From assembly GCF_900142185.1 (NCBI RefSeq), contig NZ_FQZZ01000003.1:248001-312000 (forward strand): 64,000 bases of DNA, written 5' to 3'. The first letter of the stretch is position 1. Each line of letters starts with the position of its first letter. The position numbers were made by a program, and so were the translations under genes. Below the pieces are notes generated by a model. That model worked only from the letters and a program-made list of their open reading frames with translations. It did not search any database and had not been told where the DNA came from. Source of the DNA: Lutimaribacter pacificus. GTDB taxonomy: Bacteria > Pseudomonadota > Alphaproteobacteria > Rhodobacterales > Rhodobacteraceae. Positions 51,158 to 59,250 of the stretch are shown here, one piece after another.

Positions 51158-52801
51158 ATGGCACGTTTCATTTTCATCACTGGCGGCGTTGTGTCCTCAC
51201 TCGGCAAGGGGCTGGCCTCGGCGGCGCTGGGATCGCTGTTGCAGGCGCGCGGTTTCTCGGTGCGGCTGCGCAAGCTCGATCCCTATCTCAACGTCGATCC
51301 CGGCACGATGAGCCCGTTCGAACACGGCGAGGTGTTCGTGACCGACGACGGTGCGGAAACCGACCTGGACCTGGGCCATTACGAACGCTTCACCGGCGTG
51401 CCCGCGCGCATGACCGACTCGGTCAGTTCCGGGCGGATCTATTCCAACGTTCTGGAAAAGGAACGTCGCGGCGATTACCTGGGCAAGACGATCCAGGTCG
51501 TTCCCCACGTCACCAACGAGATCAAGGACTTCATCTCGATCGGCGAGGACGAGGTCGATTTCATGCTGTGCGAGATCGGCGGCACCGTGGGCGATATCGA
51601 GGGCCTGCCGTTCTTCGAGGCGATCCGCCAGTTTTCCCACGACAAGCCGCGCGGGCAATGCATCTTCATGCACCTGACGCTGCTGCCCTACCTTGCCGCC
51701 TCGGGCGAGCTGAAGACCAAACCGACCCAGCACAGCGTCAAGGAACTGCAATCCATCGGCATCGCGCCCGATATCCTTGTCTGCCGCTCCGAACAGCCGA
51801 TCCCCGACAAGGAACGCGAGAAGATCGCGCTGTTCTGCAACGTCCGCAAAGAGGCTGTGGTCGCCGCCTATGACCTGAACTCGATCTACGAGGCGCCGCT
51901 GGCCTATCACCGCGAGGGGCTGGACCAGGCGGTGCTGGACGCCTTCCAGATCAGCCCGGCCCCGCGCCCCGACCTGTCGAAATGGGAAGACGTGGTCGAC
52001 CGCATCCACAACACCGACGGCGAGGTGAATGTCGCCATCGTCGGCAAATACACGCAGCTGGAAGACGCCTACAAGTCGATCAAAGAGGCGCTGACCCACG
52101 GCGGCATGGCCAACCGGGTCAAGGTCAACGTGAACTGGGTGGATGCCGAGGTGTTCGACCGCGAGGATGCCGCCCCGCACCTGGAGGGTTACGACGCGAT
52201 CCTGGTGCCCGGCGGTTTCGGCGAACGCGGCACCGAGGGCAAGATCAAGGCCGCCGAATTCGCTCGCACCCGCAAGATCCCTTATCTGGGCATCTGTCTG
52301 GGGATGCAGATGGCGGTGATCGAGGCCGCGCGCAACGTCGCCGGCGTGACCGCCGCCGGGTCCGAGGAATTCGACCACGAGGCCGGGAAAAAGCGGTTCG
52401 AGCCCGTGGTCTATCACCTGAAGGAATGGGTGCAGGGCAACCGGAAGGTCAGCCGCAAGGCCAGCGACGACAAGGGCGGCACGATGCGCCTGGGCGCCTA
52501 TGACGCGGTGCTCAAGGACGGGTCCAAGGTGGCGCAGGTTTATGGCTGCACCGCCATCGACGAACGCCACCGCCATCGCTACGAGGTGGATATCAAGTAC
52601 CGCGAAAAGCTGGAAGCGGCCGGGCTGACCTTTTCGGGCATGTCACCGGACGGGCGGTTGCCGGAAATCGTGGAATGGTCGGATCACCCGTGGTTCATCG
52701 GCGTACAATTCCACCCCGAGCTGAAATCCAAACCCTTCGATCCGCACCCGCTGTTCGCCGATTTCGTGCGCGCCGCGGTCGAGGCATCGCGGCTGGTCTG
52801 A
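51158..52801 (+). CDS. pyrG: CTP synthase
   Basis: A 547-residue enzyme that aminates UTP to CTP with ATP and glutamine. The synthase domain starts [20 protein letters not shown], with the P-loop and the [12 protein letters not shown] loop. The C-terminal class I glutaminase has C380 in GICLGMQM and the His-Glu pair in [15 protein letters not shown] lies about 10 bases before the ATG at 51158. Full length. The structured repeat copy 2 lies 88 bases after its stop. Confidence 0.97.
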   Translation: MARFIFITGGVVSSLGKGLASAALGSLLQARGFSVRLRKLDPYLNVDPGTMSPFEHGEVFVTDDGAETDLDLGHYERFTGVPARMTDSVSSGRIYSNVLEKERRGDYLGKTIQVVPHVTNEIKDFISIGEDEVDFMLCEIGGTVGDIEGLPFFEAIRQFSHDKPRGQCIFMHLTLLPYLAASGELKTKPTQHSVKELQSIGIAPDILVCRSEQPIPDKEREKIALFCNVRKEAVVAAYDLNSIYEAPLAYHREGLDQAVLDAFQISPAPRPDLSKWEDVVDRIHNTDGEVNVAIVGKYTQLEDAYKSIKEALTHGGMANRVKVNVNWVDAEVFDREDAAPHLEGYDAILVPGGFGERGTEGKIKAAEFARTRKIPYLGICLGMQMAVIEAARNVAGVTAAGSEEFDHEAGKKRFEPVVYHLKEWVQGNRKVSRKASDDKGGTMRLGAYDAVLKDGSKVAQVYGCTAIDERHRHRYEVDIKYREKLEAAGLTFSGMSPDGRLPEIVEWSDHPWFIGVQFHPELKSKPFDPHPLFADFVRAAVEASRLV

Positions 52802-52889
52802 TCCCCGGTGAACCGCGGCACACCACCGGCGGAGCTTCGCGTGACGCGCGATGAATGACGGGATCACATCTTGGGCCGATATCTGAACA

Positions 52890-53067
52890 ATGCACCCCGC
52901 CCGGAACAGCCGCGCAGCGGCCCGGGCATCGCACGGCCGCCCCCCGGCCGGGCGATTGGCTGCCGCAAGTGCCACGCTTTGAGGGAGAATGTGGCTGGAC
53001 GATAAATTGCCAGTCACAGATGTTGGATCGCCCGACCGCGGCCATGCGATGCCCTTCTGTCGCGAAC
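52890..53067. repeat. 178-bp structured intergenic repeat, copy 2
   Basis: Same length and orientation as 44011-44188. The outer arms 52924-52940 and 53038-53054 pair at 16 of 17; the one change makes C-A on the plus strand but G-U on the minus strand. Hairpin A (52966-52981) has CAAG/TTTG in place of CAGG/CCTG. Hairpin B (52995-53019) has GAC/GTC in place of CAG/CTG. These are compensatory changes. It lies after pyrG and before the convergent gene at 53193. An AT-rich stretch (53091-53125) follows, unusual for this genome. Confidence 0.85.
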
Positions 53068-53140
53068 CACTCGAGCGGTGGAGTCGTCCCAAACAACATT
53101 TTGATTTTGCATAATTTATTTTCCCGGCAACGGAACATCC

Positions 53141-53180
53141 GCGTGGCAGTTTTCACTTGGGCCAAAATACCCTGCCACGC
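53141..53180. repeat. Stem-loop 13 bases beyond the 53193 gene end
   Basis: GCGTGGCAG (53141-53149) pairs perfectly with CTGCCACGC (53172-53180) around a 22-base loop. There is no T-tract, so it may protect the 3' end of the minus-strand mRNA rather than end it. Confidence 0.4.
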
Positions 53181-53192
53181 CGCCCCCCCGGA

Positions 53193-53789
53193 TCACCCCA
53201 GGATCGGCCCCAGCAACTCGCGCCAGAGCGTCGGGCGGCCTCTGCGGGCGTTGTCGGACAGGATCGTCCGGTCGAACGGCGTGTCCTGCCCCGGCGCGGC
53301 CCCTTCCATATCCTCCTTTTCCCGCTCGGCCTGCACCGCCTTCAGCGTGATCGGGGTGAACAGCGCCGGATCGAACACCCAGCGGCCCTGGCGGCCGCGC
53401 GCGCGGTCTTCTTCCTGGCGCTCGACCCAATCGAGGATGCGGGCAAAGACGTCGCCCAGCCCCTCGTCGGGGTCGGGCAGGTAAAAGCCGCTGACCGCCC
53501 GGCGGTGGATCGCGTCCAGCACCTGGCAGCGCAGCCGCGCCTCGGCCGGCAGCCTGTCCTTGCGGAGATAGTTGTAACGCTCGGGGCGGGCGTTGAAAAA
53601 CACGATCATCGCGGTCCCGAGGTCCAGCCCCTTCTGCGCCATCGACCATCCCAGCTTGCGGGTATCGCCGCTGGCCCAGTCGAATTCGCGCAGCGCGGTC
53701 CGGCGCTCCTGCGAACTGCCGCCGCGAATCTCCTGCAGCAAATCCTGCAGATCCGTATCGTAAATCCTTCTGATGGGCTTGTGTGTCAC
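53193..53789 (-). CDS. Conserved protein of unknown function
   Basis: A 198-residue soluble, charged protein. Visible features: KPIRRIYDTDLQDLLQEIRG at the start, a helical core with FFNARPERYNYLRKDRLPAE, AVSGFYLPDPDEG, and an Arg/Glu-rich centre (DWVERQEEDRARGRQGR). No membrane helix, signal or metal motif. A GTG at 53789 is best spaced from AAGGGA; the GTG at 53795 is too near. I do not recognise the family. Divergent from the DUF1330 gene. Confidence 0.6.
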   Translation of the reverse strand: MTHKPIRRIYDTDLQDLLQEIRGGSSQERRTALREFDWASGDTRKLGWSMAQKGLDLGTAMIVFFNARPERYNYLRKDRLPAEARLRCQVLDAIHRRAVSGFYLPDPDEGLGDVFARILDWVERQEEDRARGRQGRWVFDPALFTPITLKAVQAEREKEDMEGAAPGQDTPFDRTILSDNARRGRPTLWRELLGPILG

Positions 53790-53936
53790 CGGCACATCCC
53801 TTCACCATACCAATCAACCCAGGCTAGGCAGGAATTATGGTGAGATTAGGGAGGCCGCGTGGCACGTATCGCCCCGGCCTTGACCGGGCCGCACCGGGCG
53901 CGCAGGATGCCCGCGCATGAACAACGAGAGGCTGCG

Positions 53937-54230
53937 ATGACCAAGGGCTACTGGGTGGCACATGTCCAGGTGGACGACCCCGAGATTTACGAGGACTACA
54001 AGCGCGCCAATGCCGCGCCCTTCGCCGAGTTCGGCGGGCGCTTCATCGTGCGCGGCGGCGAACAGCAGGTCCGCGAGGGCGCGGCGCGCGGCCGCACCGT
54101 GGTGATCGAGTTTCCCACCTACGAGGCGGCGCTGGCCTGCTTCGACTCGCCCGCCTACCAGGCGGCCAAGGCGATCCGCGATCCGGTTTCGTCCGCCGAC
54201 ATGGTCATCGTGAAAGGGTTTGACGGCTGA
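53937..54230 (+). CDS. DUF1330 protein
   Basis: A 97-residue alpha-beta dimeric fold of the DUF1330 family: KGYWVAHVQVDDPEIYEDY, then EFGGRFIVRGGEQQVREG and VVIEFPTYEAALACFDSPAY. It resembles stress-response dimeric ferredoxin-like barrels; role unknown. GAGAGG lies 4 bases before the ATG at 53937. Its stop overlaps the next ATG (TGATG), and it heads a run of five tightly packed genes to 56599. Confidence 0.88.
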   Translation: MTKGYWVAHVQVDDPEIYEDYKRANAAPFAEFGGRFIVRGGEQQVREGAARGRTVVIEFPTYEAALACFDSPAYQAAKAIRDPVSSADMVIVKGFDG

Positions 54231-54697
54231 TGTTCGCGCGCCTTCTGTCCCGCTTCCGCGCGGGCGAGCCCGCAGCATTGCCGCAACCCGATGCCGACCT
54301 CGCGCTCGGCGCGCTGCTGGTGCGGGTGGCGAAATCCGACCACAGCTACCGGGTCGAGGAGATCCAGCGCATCGACCGGCTGATCGCGCGGCTGTTCGAA
54401 CTGAACCCGGTGCAGGCCGCCAAGATGCGGGCGACCTGCGAAAAGCTGGAAAAGCAGGCCCCGGGCACCGGCAGTTTCGCCGGGCTGATCCGCGACAACG
54501 TGGATCACGCGCACCGGCTGGACGCCCTGCAGGCCTTGCACGAGGTGATGATCGCCGACGGTATCGCCGTCGAAGAGGAGCTGTCGCTGATCCACGCGCT
54601 GACCGAGGCGCTTGGCCTGACGCCGGAGGACGAGGCCATCGCCCGCCAGCGCGCCGAAGAGGGCCACGTGCTGCCGCCCGCACATCCAAAGGGCTGA
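54230..54697 (+). CDS. TerB-like protein (paralogue 1)
   Basis: A 155-residue helical protein. The TerB-type core is LALGALLVRVAKSDHSYRVEEIQRIDRLIARLF and HEVMIADGIAVEEELSLIHALTEALGL. TerB-like proteins bind divalent metal through acidic residues and join stress-signalling complexes; a link to tellurite is not implied. Overlaps the DUF1330 stop by one base. Paralogue of 55422. Confidence 0.8.
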   Translation: MFARLLSRFRAGEPAALPQPDADLALGALLVRVAKSDHSYRVEEIQRIDRLIARLFELNPVQAAKMRATCEKLEKQAPGTGSFAGLIRDNVDHAHRLDALQALHEVMIADGIAVEEELSLIHALTEALGLTPEDEAIARQRAEEGHVLPPAHPKG

Positions 54698-54727
54698 AAT
54701 CCGGCGGATCGTGCTATGCTGCGCCCC

Positions 54728-55480
54728 ATGCGGCGCGTCGTCTGGTGGTTTTTTCTGATCTGGCCCGCAGGCGCGCTGGCCTGCGACCGGCCGGTTTGCG
54801 GCGTCGACCCGCAAGAGCTGTCGCTGGCGCGGCTGGTGGATTTCGAGGACATGGCCGGCGGCTATGGCCCCGGGCGGCTGTACCGCCAGGCGATCGAAGC
54901 CGACGGCGTGAGTTTCGGCGAACACCTGGCCGGCCAGTCGCGCAGCGCCGATGGCCCTTATGACCGCATCGACGGACCGGCGACCCCGCCCCTGCGGCTG
55001 GGCGACGTGCCGGGCGGCGCGCTTCTCAGCATCACGCGGGTGGGCAAAAGCAGCGTGCTGAACGGCCAGGGGCCGGCCGGCTATCCCAAACGCGAGGCCG
55101 AGGGCGAGGGCGCGATCGCGATCCTGTTCGACCATGACCAGGCGGCGCTGTCGGTCGATATCGTCGGCGGCGAGGGCGGCACCGGCTGGTTTCTGTTCCT
55201 CGCCCGCGACGGATCGGTGCTCGACCGGCACGACCTGACGGGGCTCGGCGAAGAGACGCGCGCCTTTCGAACGCCCGGCATGGAGCCACGCATCGCGGCG
55301 CTGGTGATCACGAATGACGACCCCGAAGGCATCGCCATCGACAACCTGCGCTTCGAGCTGATCCGCCAGATGGGTGCGATTGGGCTTGGCGGCGATGCGC
55401 GGGCGACTTATGTCTTGGCGCATGTTGTCTCAATTGCTCTCCCGCCTGCTGGCCCCGACACCGCGCACCCTTCCCGATGA
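54728..55480 (+). CDS. Exported protein with a jelly-roll-like domain
   Basis: A 250-residue protein with a signal peptide (MRRVVWWFFLIWPAGALA, next residue Cys, though not a clean lipobox). The mature part is beta-rich and contains VDFEDMAGGYGP, AIAILFDHDQAALSVDIVGG and ITNDDPEGIAIDNLRFELI, a pattern seen in PEP-CTERM-like secreted jelly rolls. An ATG at 54716 is also possible. The last 59 bases overlap the start of the second TerB-like gene. Function unknown. Confidence 0.65.
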   Translation: MRRVVWWFFLIWPAGALACDRPVCGVDPQELSLARLVDFEDMAGGYGPGRLYRQAIEADGVSFGEHLAGQSRSADGPYDRIDGPATPPLRLGDVPGGALLSITRVGKSSVLNGQGPAGYPKREAEGEGAIAILFDHDQAALSVDIVGGEGGTGWFLFLARDGSVLDRHDLTGLGEETRAFRTPGMEPRIAALVITNDDPEGIAIDNLRFELIRQMGAIGLGGDARATYVLAHVVSIALPPAGPDTAHPSR

Positions 55481-55862
55481 GGATGCGCGCATCGCGCTGA
55501 CTGCGCTTCTGGTGCGGATCGCGCGGACCGACGGCCATTACGACCCGGCCGAGATCGCCCGCATCGACCGTATCGTGCAGGCCCGGTTCGGCCTGACCGA
55601 ACACCAGGCGCAGGAGTTGCGCACCGTGGCCGAGGGGATCGAGGCCGAGGCGCCCGATACCCACCGCTTCACCCTCGCCATAAAGGACGCCGTGCCCTAC
55701 GAAGACCGCCTTGGCATCGTCGTCGCCCTGTGGGAGGTCGTCCTGGCCGACGGCGTGCGCGAGGCCGAGGAAGACGCGCTGCTGCGCATGGTCACCTCGT
55801 TCCTCGGCATCTCGGACCAGGACAGCGCGCGCGCCCGGCAAAGGGCGGAGCGCGGCGGGTGA
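55422..55862 (+). CDS. TerB-like protein (paralogue 2)
   Basis: A 146-residue helical protein. It clearly matches paralogue 1 at the key blocks: IALTALLVRIARTDGHYDPAEIARIDRIV, and WEVVLADGVREAEEDALLRMVTSFLG. The acidic residues that could bind metal are kept in both. The ATG at 55422 gives MLSQLLSRLLAPTPRTLPDE, similar to the paralogue start. It overlaps the exported-protein gene upstream and shares GTGA with the next gene. Confidence 0.8.
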   Translation: MLSQLLSRLLAPTPRTLPDEDARIALTALLVRIARTDGHYDPAEIARIDRIVQARFGLTEHQAQELRTVAEGIEAEAPDTHRFTLAIKDAVPYEDRLGIVVALWEVVLADGVREAEEDALLRMVTSFLGISDQDSARARQRAERGG

Positions 55863-56599
55863 TCGCCGCCCTGCCGATGTACGACCTGCCGTGGCTGACC
55901 GCCACGACAGACCGTCTTTGGCAGGCGATCCGCGCCGGGCTGCCCGATGCCCCGCCCGGACTGACCCGCGACCGCGACCTTTGGGAAATCTGGCAATCGC
56001 CCGACCTGCTGCTGGCGCAGACCTGCGGGCTGCCCTTTCGCGCGCGGCTGCACGGGCACGTCACGCTGGTCGCCAGCCCCGATCACGGCCTGCCCGGTTG
56101 CCCGCCGGGGCATTACGTCAGCCAGTTGATCCGCCGGCGCGGCGACACGCGCGACCTGGCCGGGCTGGCACAGGGCGTGATGGCCTATAACGAGCCGCTG
56201 TCGCAATCGGGCTGGGCCGCGCCGGTGGCGCACCTGGCGGCGCACGGGCTTGCGCCGGGCGGGCTGCTGAAAACCGGCGCGCACCTGGCCTCGGTCGCGG
56301 CCGTGCTGGACGGGCGGGCGGATTTCGCCGCCATCGACGCGGTGACGCTGACCCTGTTCGCGCGGCATGACGAACACGCGGCCGCCCGGCTCGACCCGTT
56401 CGACCGGACCGCGCCCACACCCGCCCTGCCCTATGTCACAGCGCAGGGCCGCGATCCCGCGCCGCTGGCCCGTGCCCTGGCCCGCGCGATCGACGGGCTT
56501 TCCGCGCAGGATCGCCACGCGCTTTGCCTGCGCGGCATCGTGCATCTGCCCGCCACGGCCTATACCGCCCTGCCCCTGCCGCCCGCGCCCAAAGACTGA
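55859..56599 (+). CDS. PhnD-like periplasmic-binding-fold protein without signal peptide
   Basis: A 246-residue protein of the phosphate/phosphonate-binding fold (PF12974-like). Marks: AALPMYDLPWLTATTDRLWQAI, LTRDRDLWEIWQSPDLLLAQTCGLP, and the hinge region RADFAAIDAVTLTLFARHD. There is no signal peptide, so it is probably cytosolic, unlike a normal ABC binding protein. The start is GTG at 55859, overlapping the TerB stop. Ligand unknown. Confidence 0.75.
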   Translation: MIAALPMYDLPWLTATTDRLWQAIRAGLPDAPPGLTRDRDLWEIWQSPDLLLAQTCGLPFRARLHGHVTLVASPDHGLPGCPPGHYVSQLIRRRGDTRDLAGLAQGVMAYNEPLSQSGWAAPVAHLAAHGLAPGGLLKTGAHLASVAAVLDGRADFAAIDAVTLTLFARHDEHAAARLDPFDRTAPTPALPYVTAQGRDPAPLARALARAIDGLSAQDRHALCLRGIVHLPATAYTALPLPPAPKD

Positions 56600-56664
56600 G
56601 CGGAACCGCCGAAACACCCGTTGACCACGGGTCAGATTGCCCGATTCCCGGGTATTTGTTGCGC

Positions 56665-56703
56665 ATTGCAAGTTGCAATGACCCGGAATTTCAGCCCTAT
56701 TAT
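56665..56703 (+). promoter_or_regulatory. Operator-like palindrome over the promoter of the transporter operon
   Basis: ATTGCAA-G-TTGCAAT (56665-56679) is a perfect palindrome. TTGCAA at 56673 and TATTAT at 56698-56703, with 19 bases between, could be the -35 and -10 elements. A repressor bound there would cover the -35. Confidence 0.5.
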
Positions 56704-56740
56704 CCCGTGAACAACAAAAAACACCGCAACAGGGGGATAC

Positions 56741-57517
56741 GTGGGGGAAACCGATCCGGTCATCGAAATCCGTGACCTGCACAAGGCCTATGGCGCGCTT
56801 GAGGTGATCAAGGGCGTCGACATCCTGGCCCGGCGGGGCGACGTGGTGTCGCTTATCGGCTCGTCCGGTTCGGGCAAATCCACGATCCTGCGCTGTGCCA
56901 ACCTGCTGGAAGACAGCCAGCAGGGCGATATCCTGTTCAAGGGCGAGCCGGTGAAGTGGCGCGGCACCGATCATGGCCGCCACCCGGCCGATCCAGCGCA
57001 GGTGCTGCGCATCCGCACCAACCTGTCGATGGTGTTCCAGCAATTCAACCTCTGGGCCCATATGACCATCCTGCAAAACGTGATGGAGGCGCCGGTGACC
57101 GTGCTGGGCCGCCCCCGCGCCGAGGTCGAGACATCCGCCCGCGCCTACCTGGAAAAGGTCGGCATCGCAGACAAGGCCGACGCCTATCCCGCGCAACTGT
57201 CGGGCGGCCAGCAGCAGCGCGCCGCCATCGCCCGCGCGCTGGCGATGGAGCCCGAGGCGCTGCTGTTCGACGAACCGACCAGCGCGCTCGACCCGGAACT
57301 GGAACAAGAGGTCGTCAAGGTGATCAAGGCGCTGGCCGAGGAAGGCCGCACCATGCTGGTCGTCACCCATGACATGCGCATGGCGGCCGATATCTCGAAT
57401 CACGTCGTTTTCCTGCACGAAGGCAGGATCGAAGAGCAAGGCCCCCCCGATTCGATATTCGGGGCGCCGCAGACCGAGCGGCTCAGGGGCTTTTTGTCGG
57501 CCACCCTGCACGAGTGA
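56741..57517 (+). CDS. Polar amino-acid-type ABC transporter ATP-binding protein
   Basis: A 258-residue ATPase of the HisP/GlnQ group. Walker A is GSSGSGKST, the signature is LSGGQQQRAAIARAL, and Walker B with the next Asp is LLFDEPTSALDPE. The switch His is in VVTHDMRMA. The start is GTG at 56741, with AGGGGG 5 bases upstream. It heads the transporter set at 56741-60053, which likely imports an amine or amino acid fed to the downstream catabolic genes. Confidence 0.93.
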   Translation: MGETDPVIEIRDLHKAYGALEVIKGVDILARRGDVVSLIGSSGSGKSTILRCANLLEDSQQGDILFKGEPVKWRGTDHGRHPADPAQVLRIRTNLSMVFQQFNLWAHMTILQNVMEAPVTVLGRPRAEVETSARAYLEKVGIADKADAYPAQLSGGQQQRAAIARALAMEPEALLFDEPTSALDPELEQEVVKVIKALAEEGRTMLVVTHDMRMAADISNHVVFLHEGRIEEQGPPDSIFGAPQTERLRGFLSATLHE

Positions 57518-57553
57518 CCGGAACCGCCAACTACCAACCAAGGGAGAAACCCC

Positions 57554-58270
57554 ATGAAGAAACTGATCCTGACCGCCGCCGCGCTGAGTGTTTCGGCCGG
57601 CATGGCCATGGCCCAGGACGTCACCCGCCTGGGCACCGAGGGCGCCTACCCTCCGTGGAACTTCATCAACGACTCGGGCGAGGTCGACGGATTCGAGCGC
57701 GAACTGGGCGACGAGCTGTGCACGCGCGCCGGGCTGACCTGCGAATGGGTCACGAACGACTGGGATTCGATCATCCCGAACCTCGTGTCGGGCAATTACG
57801 ACGTCATCATCGCCGGCATGTCGATCACCGACGAGCGCAAGGAAGTGATTGATTTCACCCAGAACTACACCCAGCCCGACCCGTCGGCCTACCTGGCCGC
57901 CTCGGAGGACGCGGACCTTGAGGGCGGTGTCGTCGCGGCGCAGGCCGGCACGATCCAGGCGGCCTTTGTCGCCGAACAGGGCTGGTCCCTGCTGGAATTC
58001 GCAACGCCCGAGGAAACCATCGCCGCCGTGCGCAGCGGCGAGGCCGACGCCGTTCTGGCCGACAAGTCCTACCTCGTGCCCGTGGCCGAGGAAGATGCCG
58101 GCCTGATGCTGCTGGAGCGCGAGGAACTGATCGGCGGCGGCGTGGGCCTTGGCCTGCGCAAGTCCGACACCGCGCTGAAGGAAACCCTCGACGCGGCGAT
58201 CCAGTCGATGAAGGACGACGGCAGCCTGAACGCGCTGATCGAGAAATGGGAGATCGGCGAAACCTTCTGA
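57554..58270 (+). CDS. ABC transporter substrate-binding protein, polar amino-acid type
   Basis: A 238-residue periplasmic protein of the SBP_bac_3 family. The signal peptide MKKLILTAAALSVSAGMAMA is cleaved before QDVTRLGTEGAYPPWNFIND. The family segment VDGFERELGDELCTRAGLTCEWV follows, then DVIIAGMSITDERKEVIDFT. The ligand is not evident; neighbours suggest an amine, an amino acid or a related cation. The twin hairpins after its stop may raise its mRNA level over the permeases. Confidence 0.92.
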   Translation: MKKLILTAAALSVSAGMAMAQDVTRLGTEGAYPPWNFINDSGEVDGFERELGDELCTRAGLTCEWVTNDWDSIIPNLVSGNYDVIIAGMSITDERKEVIDFTQNYTQPDPSAYLAASEDADLEGGVVAAQAGTIQAAFVAEQGWSLLEFATPEETIAAVRSGEADAVLADKSYLVPVAEEDAGLMLLEREELIGGGVGLGLRKSDTALKETLDAAIQSMKDDGSLNALIEKWEIGETF

Positions 58271-58278
58271 CCGGCACC

Positions 58279-58341
58279 GGGGCGGGCGACCTGCCCGCCC
58301 CGTACCGGCCTGATCCCTGGGGCGGGCAGCCTGCCCGCCCT
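58279..58341 (+). repeat. Twin REP-like hairpins after the binding-protein gene
   Basis: GGGGCGGGC and GCCCGCCCC pair around GACCT (58279-58301). A near copy, GGGGCGGGC and GCCCGCCCT around AGCCT, follows at 58319-58341. No T-tract. Such tandem hairpins between a binding protein and permeases often stabilise the upstream mRNA. Confidence 0.75.
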
Positions 58342-58443
58342 CACTGACAACCGCGGGGCCCTGCCATTTTCAGCTTTTGCACCGATCCCGATGCCCTGTC
58401 CGGCCTGACCTGGCTGTCGTGCTACCTCACGACGGGCAAGCAC

Positions 58444-59250
58444 ATGTCGTTCTACTGGTCGTTCGGAACCGTGCTGCTGCTGCTGGCGATCACCGCACCG
58501 GCGGCGCTGGCCTTCGGCTTTGCCGGGGCGTCGGCGGCGCGCTCGCGCATCCCGCCGGTATCGTGGCTGGGCAAGGGCTATATCGCGGTGGTGCGCGGCG
58601 TGCCCGACATCGCGTTCTTCATGTTCTTCGTCATCGCGCTGGACCAGGGGTTCGAATATCTCCGCCACCAGTGGATGTGCCCCGACTGGGACCAGCCGAT
58701 CCGGCAGGGCAACGATTTCATCGTCTGCCAGCAGGCCAAGCTGCCATTGGGCAATTCCCCCCAGATCTGGCACGAGATCTATGGCTTCTTCCTGGCGGTG
58801 CTGACCTTTGCCATCGTGTTCGGCGCCTTTGCCGCCAACGTGCTGTTCGGCGCGATGCGCGCGGTGCCCCATGCGCAGCTGGAAACCGCCGCCGCCTACG
58901 GCATGACCCCGCGCCAGACCTTCTGGCGCATCCTGGTGCCGCAGATGTGGGTCTATGCGCTGCCCGGCCTGGGCAACCTGTGGATGGTGCTGATCAAGGC
59001 CACGCCGCTGCTGTTCCTGCTGGGGGTCGAGGATATCGTCTATTGGGCGCGCGACCTGGGCGGCACCAAGACCGCGCGCTTCACCGACTACCCGCATGGC
59101 GACTGGCGGATGTGGTATTTCGGCGCGCTGCTGATCTTTTACCTTCTGTTCACCCGGGTTTCGGAAATCTTCCTGGACCGCATGATGAAAAGGCTGACCC
59201 ATGGGCAGGCCACGATGGGCGGCGAAGCGCAGCGAAAGGCCGCGGCATGA
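58444..59250 (+). CDS. ABC transporter permease 1
   Basis: A 268-residue membrane protein of the HisM/HisQ group. The inner-membrane domain has the coupling loop ETAAAYGMTPRQTFWRILVPQM (EAA motif), where the ATPase docks. Several helices, for example GTVLLLLAITAPAALAFGFAG. The ATG at 58444 is the first standard start. However, the reading frame opens at 58348 and the bases 58366-58443 look coding (all third positions G or C for most codons), reading IFSFCTDPDALSG from an ATT. The true start could be that ATT. It overlaps the next gene (ATGA). Confidence 0.88.
   Translation: MSFYWSFGTVLLLLAITAPAALAFGFAGASAARSRIPPVSWLGKGYIAVVRGVPDIAFFMFFVIALDQGFEYLRHQWMCPDWDQPIRQGNDFIVCQQAKLPLGNSPQIWHEIYGFFLAVLTFAIVFGAFAANVLFGAMRAVPHAQLETAAAYGMTPRQTFWRILVPQMWVYALPGLGNLWMVLIKATPLLFLLGVEDIVYWARDLGGTKTARFTDYPHGDWRMWYFGALLIFYLLFTRVSEIFLDRMMKRLTHGQATMGGEAQRKAAA

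Noticed and set aside
52643-53092. Minus-strand protein-like reading frames through the two repeat copies
   Set aside because: The two copies give a similar peptide over part of their length, but single-base gaps shift the frame between copies and the changes fit paired bases, not codons.
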